From Marinobacter sp. EhC06 (GTDB lineage Bacteria; Pseudomonadota; Gammaproteobacteria; Pseudomonadales; Oleiphilaceae): DNA of 64,000 nucleotides. Location: the NCBI RefSeq assembly GCF_001650915.1, contig NZ_LXYO01000012.1, positions 310,001-374,000 of the forward strand. Reading direction: 5' to 3'. This document shows positions 61,381 to 64,000 of this stretch, in pieces. Every line of letters starts with the position of its first letter. Positions within the stretch are counted from its first letter, which is position 1. The notes under the pieces were generated by a model. It saw only the letters and a program-made list of their open reading frames with translations, made no database searches and had not been told where the DNA came from. The translations under genes and the position numbers were made by a program.

Positions 61381-62160
61381 TCAGCGGTTTTTCCAATCCG
61401 GCTTACGCTTGTCGAGAAACGCGTTCACGCCTTCTTTCTGGTCTTCGGTGGAGAACAGCTCAACAAACAGTTCCCGCTCCATGCGCCAGCCGTCGTCGTG
61501 GCTGCGTCCATCACGGGCGCTCATCACCAGGGTCTTGCAACGGGCAGTGGAAGACGGGCTCTGCTGGCAGGCCATTTCCGCCAGTTCGAGCGCCTTATCA
61601 AGGCTCTGTCCGGTTGGCACCACCTCTTCAACCAGGCCGATTCGCAATGCCGTATCGGCTTTCACCCGCTCTCCGCAAAGAATCATCCGCTTGGCCCAGC
61701 CCTCGCCTACCAGCCAGGGCAGGTTCTGGGTACCACCGGCGCAGGGCAGCAGGCCAACACCGGCCTCAGGAAGCGCCATTTGAGCATGCTCTTCGGCAAT
61801 GCGGATGTCGCAGGCCATGGCGCACTCCAGGCCGCCCCCCATCGCATAGCCGTTAACCGCGGCGATCGACACGCCCCGGAAGCGACCCAGCGTGGAGAAA
61901 GCCTCGCCAAACAGTTGAGCCATCTCATTGGCCCGGGCCTTATCGCCATCGGCGAAGGTTTTCAGGTCAGCACCAGCGGAATAGAACTTCTCACCCCGCC
62001 CGGTCATCACCAGAGCAAAGATATTCCGGTCTTCGTTCAGCTCCTTGACGATATTCGTCAGGTCAATCAGTGAATCCTTGGTCCAGGTGTTGGCCGGCGG
62101 ATTGTTGATGGTCAATACCGCGATGTGTCCGCGTTTTTCGAGCTGGATAAGATCGCTCAT
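61381..62160 (-). CDS. Enoyl-CoA hydratase
   Basis: 259 residues from ATG 62160 (AAGGAGATCCCC before it). Short crotonase: LTINNPPANTWTKDSL, GAGEKFYSAGADLKTF-like oxyanion element and GYAMGGGLECAMACDIRIAEEH, with LPEAGVGLLPCAGGTQNLPWLVG. Catalyses hydration of methacrylyl-CoA in valine breakdown (inferred from neighbours). Starts 10 bases after the dehydrogenase stop. Confidence 0.9.
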   Translation of the reverse strand: MSDLIQLEKRGHIAVLTINNPPANTWTKDSLIDLTNIVKELNEDRNIFALVMTGRGEKFYSAGADLKTFADGDKARANEMAQLFGEAFSTLGRFRGVSIAAVNGYAMGGGLECAMACDIRIAEEHAQMALPEAGVGLLPCAGGTQNLPWLVGEGWAKRMILCGERVKADTALRIGLVEEVVPTGQSLDKALELAEMACQQSPSSTARCKTLVMSARDGRSHDDGWRMERELFVELFSTEDQKEGVNAFLDKRKPDWKNR

Positions 62161-62170
62161 GGGGATCTCC

Positions 62171-63337
62171 TTATTGAATCGCTTCAGCCACGCCGTCATC
62201 GAGCAGGCGACGGGCAACAATAAGACGCATGATTTCGTTGGTGCCTTCCAGGATCTGGTGCACCCGCAGGTCGCGCAGGTAGCGCTCAAGCGGGTATTCG
62301 CGAATGTAGCCATAACCGCCGTGAAGCTGCAGTGCCTCGTTGACCACCTCAAAACAAGCATCGGTGGCGAACCGCTTGGCCATGGCGCAATGCAATGTCG
62401 CTTCCGGGTCGGCATTGTCGAGTTTGAAGGCACCCAGACGAACCATCTGCCGCGCTGCGACCAGGTTGGTGGCCATATCGGCCAGCTTGAACTGCAAAGC
62501 CTGGAACGCCGCCAGCGGTTTGCCAAACTGTTCGCGCTCGTGCATGTAATTACGGGCCCGCAGCAGAGCCGCCTGCGCTCCGCCGAGGGAACAGGTGGCG
62601 ATATTCAGCCGCCCGCCATCAAGGCCTTTCATGGCGATGGCAAACCCATCGCCCTCTTCACCGACACGGTTGCTGGCCGGAATGCGCACATTCTCGAGGC
62701 TGATCATCCGGGTCGGCTGACTGTGCCAGCCCATTTTTTCTTCGTTCTTGCCGTAAGAAACGCCATCGGCATCTGCCGGAATCACAAAGGTGGAAATACC
62801 CTTGTAACCGGAATCCGGCGCTCCGGTCCGCGCCATCAGAACCAGAATGTCGGTCGCTCCAGCGCCAGAGATAAATACCTTACTGCCATTGATCACATAG
62901 CTGTCACCATCGCGCTCGGCCCTGGTACGAAGGCTGGCCGCGTCTGAGCCGGCACCCGGCTCGGTCAGGCAGTAGGAGGCGAGCCACTCGCCGCTGGCAA
63001 GTTTTGGCACGATTTCCTGTTTGAGATCGTCCGAGGCAAAGCTGGCCACCATCCAGGTAGCCATGTTGTGGATGGTGATAAACGCAGCGGTGGAAGGACA
63101 CGCAGCGGCGAGTTCTTCCACGATGACCGAGGTGTCGAGCCGGGACAGACCCATGCCGCCAAGTGCTTCGGGAGTGTACATACCCATGAAGCCCATCTCG
63201 CCGGCTTCCTTCATCATATCGACCGGAAAGATATGCTCGTCATCCCACTTAGCCGCGTGAGGCGCCATGGATTTTTCCGCAAACGCCCGCGCCGCATCGC
63301 GAAACGCCAGCTGATCTTCGGAGAGGTTAAAGTCCAT
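62171..63337 (-). CDS. Acyl-CoA dehydrogenase, probably isobutyryl-CoA specific
   Basis: 388 residues. FAD acyl-CoA dehydrogenase fold with ASYCLTEPGAGSDAASLRTRA, FGKPLAAFQALQFKLADMAT and the C-terminal catalytic Glu in HQILEGTNEIMRLI. Between crotonase genes and mmsA, so isobutyryl-CoA to methacrylyl-CoA is the expected step. No other acyl-CoA dehydrogenase is close. Confidence 0.9.
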   Translation of the reverse strand: MDFNLSEDQLAFRDAARAFAEKSMAPHAAKWDDEHIFPVDMMKEAGEMGFMGMYTPEALGGMGLSRLDTSVIVEELAAACPSTAAFITIHNMATWMVASFASDDLKQEIVPKLASGEWLASYCLTEPGAGSDAASLRTRAERDGDSYVINGSKVFISGAGATDILVLMARTGAPDSGYKGISTFVIPADADGVSYGKNEEKMGWHSQPTRMISLENVRIPASNRVGEEGDGFAIAMKGLDGGRLNIATCSLGGAQAALLRARNYMHEREQFGKPLAAFQALQFKLADMATNLVAARQMVRLGAFKLDNADPEATLHCAMAKRFATDACFEVVNEALQLHGGYGYIREYPLERYLRDLRVHQILEGTNEIMRLIVARRLLDDGVAEAIQ

Positions 63338-63430
63338 CGTTACGCTCCAGATAGATAGGGCTTGGCATTGGGCGGGGAAAACAAGGGGCCGGAAACGGGT
63401 TCCGGCCCAAATACCCCACCTTCAACGCAA

Positions 63431-64000
63431 TTAACGCAACTGGATAGAGAAGTTCGCTTCGGTGCTGGTTGCTTCACTGGAGAACCAGCGGGAGGTAACC
63501 GTTTTGGTCTCAGTGTAGAAGCGAACCGCCTGCTTGCCGTAGGCATGCTGATCACCGTAGAAGGAGCCCTTCCAGCCGGTGAACGAGAAGAACGGCAGAG
63601 GCACAGGAATGGGAATGTTCACACCCACCTGGCCTACGTCGATCTCGTGCTGGAAGCGACGCGCTGCACCACCGGAACTGGTGAAGATGGAGACACCGTT
63701 GCCGTATGGGCTCTTGTTGACCAGTTCGATGGCATCGCCGAGCGTGTCGGTTTCCACGCAGGACAGCACCGGACCAAAGATCTCTTCGTTATAGATGTCC
63801 ATTTCGGTGGTCACACCTGAGAACAGCGTCGGGCCAACCCAGTTGCCGTCCGGCAAACCGTCTACCGTGCAACCACGGCCGTCCAGCAGCAGCTTGGCGC
63901 CCTGGGCTTCGCCAGTCGCAATAAGAGATTCAATACGGTCTTTCGCCTTGGCGGAGATGATCGGGCCGTAGCTGGCACCGGAATCGTTCCACGCACCAGG
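63431..64000 (-). CDS. mmsA: Methylmalonate-semialdehyde dehydrogenase MmsA, C-terminal part, cut by window
   Basis: The leftward frame is open to base 64000 without a start, so the window holds the last 189 residues of an aldehyde dehydrogenase of about 500. Motifs: [52 protein letters not shown] and [39 protein letters not shown], the last being typical of MmsA. It oxidises methylmalonate semialdehyde to propionyl-CoA. Its start and promoter are outside. Confidence 0.93.
   Translation of the reverse strand, partial: PGAWNDSGASYGPIISAKAKDRIESLIATGEAQGAKLLLDGRGCTVDGLPDGNWVGPTLFSGVTTEMDIYNEEIFGPVLSCVETDTLGDAIELVNKSPYGNGVSIFTSSGGAARRFQHEIDVGQVGVNIPIPVPLPFFSFTGWKGSFYGDQHAYGKQAVRFYTETKTVTSRWFSSEATSTEANFSIQLR

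Overview
The window looks like a piece of chromosome from a marine, metabolically versatile gammaproteobacterium. My best guess is Marinobacter or a close relative. The basis is gene content (AtoE-type transport, a puu/pot polyamine block, valine catabolism, Liv-type import, T6SS), AGGAG-type ribosome sites and a GC content that looks to be in the high fifties by eye. No rRNA, tRNA, CRISPR array, integrase or transposase was seen. Both ends cut a gene: an SGNH hydrolase at the left edge and mmsA at the right edge.

Layout, 1-27 kb: an SGNH hydrolase end and an AtoE transporter; a secreted protein; a YCII-VOC fusion gene broken by an in-frame stop, with a second VOC gene (3.2-4.6 kb); a TPP enzyme and an FAD dehydrogenase divergent from an AraC-type regulator (4.6-9.1 kb); a complete phosphite uptake and oxidation operon ptxABCDE preceded by four Pho-box-like repeats (9.09-13.6 kb); an ECF42 sigma factor with its DGPF protein, a DUF1428 protein and a cupin (13.7-16.3 kb); a second ECF sigma/anti-sigma pair with a small secreted protein (16.4-18.3 kb); a PAS-GAF-GGDEF cyclase coupled to a 78-residue protein; a large lipoprotein; a WYL regulator, a GST and a gamma-glutamylcyclotransferase.

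Layout, 24-49 kb: putrescine catabolism puuB, puuC and puuA with the potFGHI transporter (24.3-33.1 kb); a LysR regulator divergent from DoxX and a LigB-family dioxygenase; an RND efflux pair divergent from two lipoproteins; and a leftward block with livMH, livK and livFG plus an alpha/beta hydrolase, a hotdog thioesterase and an acyl-CoA ligase. That block carries two LiuR-like operators and probably imports and activates a carboxylic acid.

Layout, 49-64 kb: a proline-racemase-family enzyme with an MDR oxidoreductase; an AI-2E family permease; an orphan T6SS vgrG island (VgrG, DUF4123 adaptor, 705-residue LysM protein, SUMF1-fold lipoprotein, TM2 protein) that looks lower in GC than its surroundings; and the valine-degradation genes mmsB, 3-hydroxyisobutyryl-CoA hydrolase, enoyl-CoA hydratase, acyl-CoA dehydrogenase and mmsA.

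The most notable observations are these. Identical ECF42-type promoters (TGTCGA-N17-CGACTA, each with its last base 41 nt from the start codon) sit in front of the two YCII/DGPF genes, which are 11.7 kb apart, so they appear to form one regulon. A four-unit, 11-bp-period Pho-box array precedes ptxA. A 22-bp tandem duplication sits at the start of the AraC-type gene. The vgrG island carries an unrecognised LysM cargo protein.
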